Shown here: in pieces, positions 1-5,524 of the stretch
How the letters are laid out: every line of letters starts with the position of its first letter
How positions within the stretch are numbered: position 1 is the stretch's first letter
Assembly: GCA_013042255.1 (NCBI GenBank)
Contig: JABDQK010000138.1
Coordinates: forward strand, 1 to 5,524
Source: Flavobacteriaceae bacterium
Lineage (GTDB): Bacteria; Bacteroidota; Bacteroidia; Flavobacteriales; Flavobacteriaceae
Length of the DNA: 5,524 nt
Reading direction: 5' to 3'
The notes under the pieces: generated by a model
The model's database searches: none
What the model was told of the DNA's origin: nothing
Seen by the model: the letters and a program-made list of their open reading frames with translations, nothing else
Position numbers and translations under genes: made by a program

Positions 1-1309
1 ATTGATTCAGGATCAGAACCCCAATGAGACCAACCACACCAACAGTAGTTTCCATCAGGGTCCAGCTTTTTAATGTGTCTTTTACCGACAGATTGAAATA
101 TTCTTTAAAGAGCCAGAATCCACTGTCGTTTACATGTGAAAGCATCAGGCTGCCCGAGCCAATGGCGAGGACCATTAATTCAGGACTCACCCCGGTACTT
201 GCAATCATGGGCATTACTATCCCTGCTGCGGTTAAGCCGGCTACGGTTGCCGAACCTACAGAAACTCTGATTACTGTAGCGATCAACCATGCCAGGAATA
301 AAGGAGAAAGGGATGATCCTTTTAGCAAGTCGGCGATATACTGACTAACCCCGCTATCAATAAGAACCTGTTTCAGGGCTCCTGCCCCGGCAATTATCAA
401 CAAGACCATCGTTATACCCGAAATGGAACTGCCTACTGAATCCATTACTTCCTTCATTTTTTTGCCCCTTGCCAGCCCCAGGGTATATATGGCTACCAGC
501 ACAGATATCAGCATTGCAATTACAGGATTCCCCAGAAAAGCAATAATATTTTTAAGGGGAAAATCCTGAGGAATCAATAAATCGGCTATAGTGGCCAGAC
601 CAATCAGGATGATTGGTAAAAGGGCCGTAACAATACTTACCCCCATTCCGGGCATTTCATCATCCTTCAGGATTTTGGGATTTACAAATTCCTTCAGAGG
701 AGTTGCGTGTATATTTTTTAAGGTCCTTGAAAAAAACGGCCCCGCAATGACAATCGCAGGGATGGCAACTATTATGCCGTAGATCAGGGTTTTTCCCATA
801 TCGGCATCGAACATAACAGAAATAGCCGTTGGTGCGGGATGAGGTGGAAGATACCCATGGGTAACAGAAAGGGAAGCCAGCATTGGCAAGCCAACGTAGA
901 GTAATGGCAGACCGGTACGGGCAGCTACAGTAAAAACCAGCGGCACCAGAATCACAAAGCCTACCGAATAAAAAAGAGGGATTCCTACAATAAACCCGGT
1001 TAGGACCAGTGCCCACTGAATATTCTTTTTCCCGAATTGATCGATCAATTTAGAAGTAATACGCTGTGCGGCTCCGCTATCGGCTACCAATTTTCCCAGC
1101 ATGGCTCCCAATCCCAGGATCATGACCAGGAATCCCAGCGTGTTGCCTATCCCGTTTTCTATAGAGCTAATCACCGTCTCCAAATCCATGCCTTCGGCAA
1201 TTCCTACAAAAAGGGAAACCAGAATAAAAGTGATAAAGGGATTCAGTTTCCATTTCGCAATTAGCAGAAAAAGGATAAAAATACCTATGATGACGATAAC
1301 TAGTGGCAT
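1..1309 (-). CDS. GntP-family permease (gluconate/organic acid:H+ symporter), 3' end cut by window edge
   Basis: Reading the minus strand from the ATG at 1309 gives 436 uninterrupted codons to the left edge. Position 1 would be the T of the next codon, so the stop (TAA, TAG or TGA) may lie just outside. E. coli GntP is 447 residues, so almost nothing is missing. The protein is very hydrophobic, with about 12 or more membrane segments starting at residue 2. Family hallmarks are visible: 'HGYLPPHPAP' at 151-160, 'GSATVAGLTAAG' at 352-363 and 'SHVNDSGFWL' at 391-400. Known members import gluconate, idonate, D-serine or glycerate by proton symport across the inner membrane. The substrate here cannot be told from sequence, and no sugar-acid kinase or regulator lies in the window. 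It is divergent from the PLP-enzyme gene across 102 bp. No Shine-Dalgarno sequence precedes the ATG. Family assignment is very secure; substrate is unknown. Confidence 0.95.
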   Translation of the reverse strand, partial: MPLVIVIIGIFILFLLIAKWKLNPFITFILVSLFVGIAEGMDLETVISSIENGIGNTLGFLVMILGLGAMLGKLVADSGAAQRITSKLIDQFGKKNIQWALVLTGFIVGIPLFYSVGFVILVPLVFTVAARTGLPLLYVGLPMLASLSVTHGYLPPHPAPTAISVMFDADMGKTLIYGIIVAIPAIVIAGPFFSRTLKNIHATPLKEFVNPKILKDDEMPGMGVSIVTALLPIILIGLATIADLLIPQDFPLKNIIAFLGNPVIAMLISVLVAIYTLGLARGKKMKEVMDSVGSSISGITMVLLIIAGAGALKQVLIDSGVSQYIADLLKGSSLSPLFLAWLIATVIRVSVGSATVAGLTAAGIVMPMIASTGVSPELMVLAIGSGSLMLSHVNDSGFWLFKEYFNLSVKDTLKSWTLMETTVGVVGLIGVLILNQ

Positions 1310-1411
1310 AGTTTGGCGTTGAGTCCGGGAATAAGTCTGAGTGTTAAATATACCATTTTGAATAGAACTTAAAGCGATCTATTTTTTATCTTGTAGAATA
1401 ATCTGAACGAA
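1310..1411. promoter_or_regulatory. Divergent intergenic region between permease and PLP-enzyme genes
   Basis: These 102 AT-rich bases separate two genes transcribed away from each other, so promoters for both should lie here. Only imperfect matches to the Bacteroidota -7 consensus TAnnTTTG are visible: TATCTTGT at 1387-1394 on the plus strand and TATATTTA (1352 down to 1345) on the minus strand. Neither has a convincing TTTG -33 partner at the usual distance. No operator palindrome stands out, and neither start codon has a Shine-Dalgarno sequence. The location is inferred from gene orientation, not from strong motifs. Confidence 0.5.
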
Positions 1412-2674
1412 ATGGATAAAAGATCATTTTTACAGAAAATGGGGCAGGCAGCCCTGATTACTCCCTTTCTTCCCCTGTCTCTTAGTGCTACTTCCCCGGA
1501 AGAACGCGAAACATACGAGCTTGATGACGAAGATGATTTTTGGCAACGAATCAGGATCGACTATGCCTTAAAACCGGATTACATTAACCTGGAGAACGGG
1601 TATTACAATATTGCACCCATTCCCACCATTGAAAAGTTTCACAAGCACATAGAACAGGTGAATTACGAAGGATCGCATTATATGCGGACCGTGCAATGGG
1701 ATAACAAAAAAAGGATTGCCAGTCGTCTGGCTCAGCTGGTTGGTTGCGATTCAGACGAATTAATTATCACCAGAAATACTACGGAGTCCCTTGATATGAT
1801 CATTGGGGGGTATCCCTGGGAAAAAGGCGATGAGGCCGTTTTTGCGGTGCAGGATTACGGGGCAATGAGAGAGCATTTTAAACTCACTGCCAAAAGATAC
1901 GGACTGGGACTTAAAACTATTTCCCTGCCCAACCACCCGGATTCAGATGAAGAAATTGTGTCATTGTACGAATCTCAGATCGGGCCGAAAACCAAATTAA
2001 TGATGATCTGCCACATGGTAAATATTACCGGTCAGATTCTTCCGGTGAGAAAAATCTGTGACATGGCCCACAGCCATGGAGTAGAGGTCATGGTTGACGG
2101 GGCTCATTGTGTGGGACACATCGAGGTCGATATCAAGGAACTCAACTGCGACTATTACGGTTCGAGCCTGCACAAATGGCTGAGTACCCCTTTGGGGGCA
2201 GGAATCCTCTTTGTAGCCAAAAAGAATATTTCCAAAATATGGCCTTTACTTGCCGAACACCACAGAGAGCCGGATGATATTGGACGTCTGAACCATATAG
2301 GACCCCCCCCGGTACATACCGACCTTACTATAAACGATGCCCTGGATTACCTGGAACTCATCGGGATGGAACGAAAGGAAAAGCGGTTGAGGTACCTTCA
2401 GCGCTACTGGTCGGATAAGCTCAGAGACACTGAAAATATTATAATTAATACCCCTTTGGAACCACATAGAAGCTGTGGAATAGCCAACGTTGGGATTCGG
2501 CATATGAAACCGTCCGAACTGGCCAAAACACTAATGGAGGAATTCAGGATATTTACCGTAGCCATTGACCATCATAATGTTCAGGGCTGTAGGATAACAC
2601 CCAATGTTTACACAACGACAGCTGAGCTGGATGATTTTGTGAAAGCCATGAAAATTCTGGCAGAACGAACTTGA
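1412..2674 (+). CDS. Class-V-fold PLP-dependent enzyme (isopenicillin N epimerase-like), probably Tat-exported
   Basis: This is a 420-residue fold-type I PLP enzyme of the aminotransferase class V / isopenicillin N epimerase / cysteine desulfurase group. Visible landmarks: 'ENGYYNIAP' at 61-69 (N-terminal substrate region), 'TRNTTES' at 120-126 (phosphate-binding type), 'VDGAH' at 228-232 with Asp229 expected to pair with the pyridine nitrogen, 'SLHKWL' at 252-257 with Lys255 as the likely Schiff-base lysine, and 'CRITPNVY' at 393-400 with Arg394 as the likely carboxylate-binding residue. All key residues are present, so it should be active. The leader 'KRSFLQKMG' plus a hydrophobic stretch to about residue 25 resembles a Tat signal with KR in place of RR; cleavage after Ala26 is plausible. 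An in-frame TAG at 1394-1396 makes this ATG the first possible start. Eight consecutive Cs at 2303-2310 encode Pro298-300. The reaction (epimerase, desulfurase, lyase or aminotransferase) and substrate are not known; a beta-lactam role is unlikely, as no biosynthetic partners are present. Confidence 0.9.
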   Translation: MDKRSFLQKMGQAALITPFLPLSLSATSPEERETYELDDEDDFWQRIRIDYALKPDYINLENGYYNIAPIPTIEKFHKHIEQVNYEGSHYMRTVQWDNKKRIASRLAQLVGCDSDELIITRNTTESLDMIIGGYPWEKGDEAVFAVQDYGAMREHFKLTAKRYGLGLKTISLPNHPDSDEEIVSLYESQIGPKTKLMMICHMVNITGQILPVRKICDMAHSHGVEVMVDGAHCVGHIEVDIKELNCDYYGSSLHKWLSTPLGAGILFVAKKNISKIWPLLAEHHREPDDIGRLNHIGPPPVHTDLTINDALDYLELIGMERKEKRLRYLQRYWSDKLRDTENIIINTPLEPHRSCGIANVGIRHMKPSELAKTLMEEFRIFTVAIDHHNVQGCRITPNVYTTTAELDDFVKAMKILAERT

Positions 2675-2724
2675 AATCAATGAGAATTCGTATTAAACAG
2701 AAGACGATGTCTTTGAGATTTCAA
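2671..2724 (+). repeat. Interrupted inverted repeat at the 3' end of the PLP-enzyme gene
   Basis: TTGAAATC at 2671-2678 is perfectly complementary to GATTTCAA at 2717-2724. The intervening 38 bases contain a small hairpin, AAGAC/GTCTT at 2701-2705 and 2709-2713 with loop GAT. The left arm overlaps the stop codon (TGA, 2672-2674). No T-tract follows, so this is not a standard intrinsic terminator. It may be a weak RNA fold that ends or protects the transcript, or chance in AT-rich DNA. Confidence 0.4.
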
Positions 2725-2762
2725 ACCTGATATAAATCATAGTTAGTAGTTTGCTTTGTAGC

Positions 2763-2770
2763 TAGTTTTG
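2763..2770 (+). promoter_or_regulatory. Candidate Bacteroidota -7 promoter element for the doxX-like/oxidoreductase operon
   Basis: TAGTTTTG matches the Bacteroidota housekeeping sigma -7 consensus TAnnTTTG exactly. It sits 74 bases before the DoxX start codon, implying a leader of roughly 65-70 nt. The -33 region is weak: TTTG occurs at 2750-2753 and 2755-2758, too close for the usual spacing, and only TTAG-like bases lie near 2743. It is the best promoter candidate in the 170-bp gap at 2675-2844, which otherwise holds no gene. The leader is AT-rich and lacks a Shine-Dalgarno sequence, as is common in this phylum. Confidence 0.5.
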
Positions 2771-2844
2771 AAGGTTTTATACACGTAAATCAACGGTTTT
2801 TCATAAGCCTGAGAGAGTAATTTTTACATTCAAATTTTATATAT

Positions 2845-3339
2845 ATGACTGATGTTATTAAAAAAGAATCACTCCTGAAAAGTGTGGTTTTTTTACGTAT
2901 CCTGATTGGATGGCACTTTCTTTATGAAGGGGTAATAAAACTATTCAATCCAGACTGGACCGCTTTTGGTTATCTCGCTACCGCACAGGGGCCGTTTAAA
3001 TCTGTATTCATTGCACTTACCAATGAAGCGACCATGGGGTGGGTAGATACCCTTAACACCCTGGTTCTCATTTTTGTTGGTGTCACACTCATTCTGGGGA
3101 TTTTTGAAAAATGGGGAGCCATAGCCGGGATTGGGCTACTGGCCTTATACTATTTTGCACATCCTCCCTTTCCCTGGCTGGAACAGCAAAATGTGGAGGG
3201 GAGCTACTGGTTTGTCAATAAGAATCTGATTGAGATAGCAGCCCTGTGGATCCTGGCTCAGCTACCAACAGGTCACTACTTTGGCTTGCAATATCTCTTT
3301 AAAAAAGAACCAAAAACTATTAAAACTCCTCAATCATGA
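2845..3339 (+). CDS. DoxX-family membrane protein
   Basis: This 164-residue inner-membrane protein has four likely helices at about 13-33, 69-87, 90-106 and 128-144, the usual DoxX layout and length. The first helix carries the family pattern 'LRILIGWHFLYEGVIKL' at 17-33, followed by a Pro-Trp element (Asn35-Pro36-Asp37-Trp38). A loop rich in aromatics and prolines, 'HPPFPWLEQ' at 106-114, and 'NKNLIE' at 125-130 before the last helix also fit the family. DoxX/DoxD proteins include the membrane subunit of archaeal thiosulfate:quinone oxidoreductase, but most bacterial members have no defined role. An in-frame TAA at 2818-2820 rules out an earlier start. Its stop overlaps the next start as ATGA at 3336-3339, so both are almost certainly made from one mRNA. 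A partnership with the exported oxidoreductase, perhaps as its electron acceptor, is inference from that coupling. Confidence 0.9.
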   Translation: MTDVIKKESLLKSVVFLRILIGWHFLYEGVIKLFNPDWTAFGYLATAQGPFKSVFIALTNEATMGWVDTLNTLVLIFVGVTLILGIFEKWGAIAGIGLLALYYFAHPPFPWLEQQNVEGSYWFVNKNLIEIAALWILAQLPTGHYFGLQYLFKKEPKTIKTPQS

Positions 3340-4919
3340 AATGGACACGACGCGATATATTAAAAGGTCTGGGAGGACTACCTATACTCGGAACCGTATG
3401 GTGGGCCGGAACTGCAAATGCATTGATAAAGAGCAAAGACCGTTCTGAAATTCTCGAGCAGTTAAAAATTGAACCTTCCTTACCCACGGCATTACCCGAA
3501 ATTGGCGGGGAACCTATACGAATTGGAATTATTGGCTTTGGCATAAGGGGAGAACAGTTATGCAGGGCTCTCGGCTTTGCTACCAAAGAGTGGATTGAAC
3601 TGATGAAGGAGGAAGAAAGACTCAGTGGCAATACGCAACTACAGGAATTCCTTGATCAGGAAAAATTAAACCTTAAAATCACGGGGGTCTGTGACATTTT
3701 TGATATACGTGCAGAAAATGTGATTGCTTCATTTTCTACCCCTGATAATAAGGTAAAAAGATATGGCACGCACCAGGAAATGATCAGGAGTGGAGAAGTA
3801 GATGCGGTTATCATTGCTACCCCGGATCACTGGCATGCCCCAATGGCCATTGACGCCCTTGAAAATGGGATCCACGTTTACGTTGAAAAACCCATGACCC
3901 ATACTATTGAGGAAACGTATAGGCTTAGGGAAGCGGCAAAGAATTCGAATGCACATCTGATGGTAGGTCATCAGCACAGACAGACCTTAAGTTTTAAAAC
4001 TGCCAGTGATATTATCGATAAAAAAGTTCTGGGGCATGTTTCCGTGGTACAAACTTTTACCAACAGAAATGATGACAACGGGGCGTGGAATTATGACATC
4101 CATGAAAAGGCTAGTGAACAAACTATAGATTGGGATCTGTTCCTGGGCAGCGCACCAAAAATACCCTTTAATAAAAATCATTTTTTCCGCTGGCGCAAAT
4201 GGTGGGCCTATGGTTCTGGTTTATCAGGTGATTTGCTCACACATGACTATGATCGCCTCAATTGCGTCCTGAATATGGGAATACCCAAATACATTACTGC
4301 TTCTGGGGGGATTTATACCCATAATGACGGACGGAATGTCCCGGATGTTCTTCAGGTAAATATGGATTTTCCTGATTTCAGCACGGGAAGCAGTCAGGTA
4401 AAAGGGAAGGAAAAAGGAATGACCTTCACTTATAATGCCACCCTCGGAAACGGATACAATAGGCCTACCATCCTTATGGGGCACGATGCATCGATGGAAC
4501 TCGGTAATAATCTCACTATCTGGCCGGATGGAGGATCAACCAAGTATGCCGAAATGATCGAAGAAGGTATGATGAAACCCAATGTTCCTATTTACCACTA
4601 TAATCCGGGAGCCAATGTACCCGACGCGGTCTCATCGGCTACATCTCAGTATTTTGCAGATAAAGGCCTTATGTGGACCTATATTGACGGAGTTAGGGTC
4701 AATTCTACTTATTTACATCTGCGGGAATGGCTCAGTGCGATTAAAAATGGTGGAACCCTGAGTTGTGGAATAAAAGAAGGTTTTGACGAAGCTATAACAG
4801 CCCATATGACCGGTCTGGCCTATAAATTGGGAAGAAGAATAGAATGGGATCACCTGGAAGAAAAAATAATTCCGATTGAAGGAATTGATTTTGATGAGAT
4901 ACTTCTGGGAAGTACCTAA
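3336..4919 (+). CDS. Tat-exported Gfo/Idh/MocA-family oxidoreductase
   Basis: A 527-residue NAD(P)-dependent oxidoreductase of the glucose-fructose oxidoreductase/inositol dehydrogenase/MocA family, expected to act on a sugar or sugar derivative. The N-terminus has a classic Tat signal: 'TRRDILKGLGG' at 4-14, a hydrophobic core to about 25, and 'ANA' at 27-29 as probable cleavage site. The Rossmann domain follows, with 'GFGIRG' at 67-72, 'ATPDHWHAP' at 161-169 and 'EKPMTH' at 184-189 (Lys185 catalytic). The C-terminal domain carries 'GHQHRQT' at 211-217, 'FRWRKWW' at 284-290 and 'GDLLTHDYD' at 298-306. Lys185, Asp299 and His303 correspond to the Lys-Asp-His set of inositol dehydrogenases. Beta strands 1 and 2 are separated by a long charged segment (about 82-112), more than in typical members. 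The start overlaps the DoxX stop by four bases, indicating translational coupling. Being exported, it probably keeps its nucleotide tightly bound. Family and export are secure; substrate and direction are not. Confidence 0.95.
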   Translation: MKWTRRDILKGLGGLPILGTVWWAGTANALIKSKDRSEILEQLKIEPSLPTALPEIGGEPIRIGIIGFGIRGEQLCRALGFATKEWIELMKEEERLSGNTQLQEFLDQEKLNLKITGVCDIFDIRAENVIASFSTPDNKVKRYGTHQEMIRSGEVDAVIIATPDHWHAPMAIDALENGIHVYVEKPMTHTIEETYRLREAAKNSNAHLMVGHQHRQTLSFKTASDIIDKKVLGHVSVVQTFTNRNDDNGAWNYDIHEKASEQTIDWDLFLGSAPKIPFNKNHFFRWRKWWAYGSGLSGDLLTHDYDRLNCVLNMGIPKYITASGGIYTHNDGRNVPDVLQVNMDFPDFSTGSSQVKGKEKGMTFTYNATLGNGYNRPTILMGHDASMELGNNLTIWPDGGSTKYAEMIEEGMMKPNVPIYHYNPGANVPDAVSSATSQYFADKGLMWTYIDGVRVNSTYLHLREWLSAIKNGGTLSCGIKEGFDEAITAHMTGLAYKLGRRIEWDHLEEKIIPIEGIDFDEILLGST

Positions 4920-4946
4920 GAAGCATCATGCAAATTTGAATATGAG

Positions 4947-4977
4947 AAAAAGCCCGCTTAGAAGCAGGCTTTTTTTT
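4947..4977 (+). terminator. Intrinsic terminator after the doxX-like/oxidoreductase operon
   Basis: A hairpin forms between AAAAAGCCCGCT at 4947-4958 and AGCAGGCTTTTT at 4963-4974, with tetraloop TAGA and a single C-A mismatch (4955/4966). It is followed by T-rich sequence; the T run spans 4970-4977. It lies 27 bases past the oxidoreductase stop and separates that operon from the TonB-like gene, which therefore needs its own promoter. The A-tract opposite the T-tract could give some activity on the other strand too. Confidence 0.85.
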
Positions 4978-5078
4978 ATTGAAAATACTGGTTCTCAGCA
5001 GGGTAAGATGTAAAACTGATAAATGTCATAGTAAAAGTTTTGTATTGCCATTAATTTAATAGTATTAAAATCAGTGTC

Positions 5079-5524
5079 ATGCAAGTCAAAAAAAACCCAA
5101 AAGCCGATTTAAATAGAAATAGTAGCCTGTACTTTGTTATTGGCCTAACTATCGTTTTGTTCCTAACATGGCGAGCTCTGGAGTACAAGACTTACCCAAA
5201 GGATGAAGTAGTTCTTGATCTTGTCCAGGCCGTCGATGATTTAAAAGAGGACGTACCAGTTACGGAAATGATTAAAACACCTCCGCCTCCTCCGCCTCCC
5301 GCTGCTCCCGAAATAATTGAAGTAGTTGAGGATACCGAGGAAGTGGAAGAAACTATCATTGAAAGTACAGAAACAAGTCAGGATGCTATTGTGGAGGAAG
5401 TCATTGATGTTGATGATGTGGAAGTAGGAGAAGAAGAGGAAGAAATCACTGTGCCATTTGCCATCATTGAGAATGTTCCGATTTTCCCAGGATGTGAATC
5501 GGCCAAGAACAATGAAGAGCGAAA
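5079..5524 (+). CDS. tonB: Energy transducer TonB, N-terminal part (3' end cut by window edge)
   Basis: There are 148 complete codons, with no stop before the window ends. The order is that of a TonB protein: a short basic cytoplasmic tail (1-16), one membrane anchor at about 17-30, a seven-proline run at 68-74, a long acidic periplasmic linker at 78-122 (22 of 45 residues Asp or Glu, no Lys or Arg), and then 'VPFAIIENVPIFPGCE' at 125-140. That last motif precedes the C-terminal TonB domain in Bacteroidota proteins; the domain itself lies outside the window. With ExbB and ExbD such proteins pass proton-motive energy to outer-membrane TonB-dependent transporters. An in-frame TAA at 5052-5054 leaves this ATG as first possible start. 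No Shine-Dalgarno sequence is seen. It is preceded by a terminator and is probably a separate unit from the oxidoreductase. Flavobacteria often carry several TonB paralogues, so the symbol marks the family, not a proven orthologue. Confidence 0.9.
   Translation, partial: MQVKKNPKADLNRNSSLYFVIGLTIVLFLTWRALEYKTYPKDEVVLDLVQAVDDLKEDVPVTEMIKTPPPPPPPAAPEIIEVVEDTEEVEETIIESTETSQDAIVEEVIDVDDVEVGEEEEEITVPFAIIENVPIFPGCESAKNNEER

Noticed and set aside
24..1322. Several plus-strand open frames (for example 24-344, 591-782, 1037-1264, 1101-1322) and a minus-strand one at 660-1016
   Set aside because: They are shadow frames of the permease gene on the minus strand, which carries unmistakable GntP motifs over its whole length. 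The short frames show no domain-like sequence.
1387..1394. TATCTTGT as the -7 element for the PLP-enzyme gene
   Set aside because: Its last two bases do not match TAnnTTTG and no TTTG lies at the proper distance upstream; the nearest, at 1357-1360, is too far.
2671..2724. Intrinsic terminator after the PLP-enzyme gene
   Set aside because: The 8-bp arms are AT-rich, the loop is long and no T-tract follows, so it is listed only as an inverted repeat.
2246..4484. Minus-strand open frames opposite the PLP-enzyme and oxidoreductase genes
   Set aside because: Each lies fully or almost fully inside a strongly supported plus-strand gene and encodes low-complexity or unrecognisable protein.
3336..4919. 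Assignment of the oxidoreductase as a GH109 glycosidase
   Set aside because: GH109 enzymes share the Tat leader and Rossmann domain, but I could not recognise GH109-specific active-site sequence. The Lys185/Asp299/His303 set fits ordinary dehydrogenases, so the broader family name is safer.
5038..5067. Promoter for the TonB-like gene: TTTTG at 5038-5042 with TAGTATTA at 5060-5067
   Set aside because: The -33-like TTTTG is good, but the -7-like element matches only in part and the spacing of 17 bases is short. A promoter must exist between the terminator and 5079, but this one is not supported well enough to list.

Overview
The window looks like chromosomal DNA from a member of the Bacteroidota, most likely a flavobacterium. 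The clearest marker is the gene at the right edge, a TonB energy transducer with the 'VPF..IENVP.FPGC' signature usual in that group. Moderate-to-low GC, AT-rich leaders without Shine-Dalgarno sequences, one good TAnnTTTG -7 element and Tat-exported oxidoreductases all fit. This assignment is inferred from protein style; there is no rRNA or other marker gene.

Layout, left to right: (1) 1-1309, minus strand: a nearly complete GntP-family H+/organic-acid permease whose stop codon lies just past the left edge. (2) 1310-1411: a 102-bp divergent intergenic region. (3) 1412-2674, plus: a class-V-fold PLP-dependent enzyme of the isopenicillin-N-epimerase/cysteine-desulfurase type with a KR-variant Tat-like leader. 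(4) 2675-2844: a 170-bp spacer holding a candidate Bacteroidota promoter. (5) 2845-3339 and 3336-4919, plus: a translationally coupled pair, a four-helix DoxX membrane protein followed by a Tat-exported Gfo/Idh/MocA oxidoreductase, joined by an ATGA overlap and closed by an intrinsic terminator at 4947-4977. (6) 5079-5524, plus: the N-terminal 148 codons of a TonB-family protein, cut by the right edge.

The DoxX-Gfo/Idh pair is the most interesting unit. An NAD(P)-type sugar oxidoreductase exported folded to the periplasm must keep its nucleotide bound. A co-translated DoxX-type membrane protein is a plausible partner for passing electrons to quinones. That is inference, by analogy with the DoxDA quinone oxidoreductase and with the exported, cofactor-retaining glucose-fructose oxidoreductase. 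The adjacent PLP enzyme also seems to be exported, so the window may encode two extracytoplasmic cofactor enzymes. No substrate can be named from sequence alone. I saw no RNA gene, CRISPR array, insertion sequence or attachment site.
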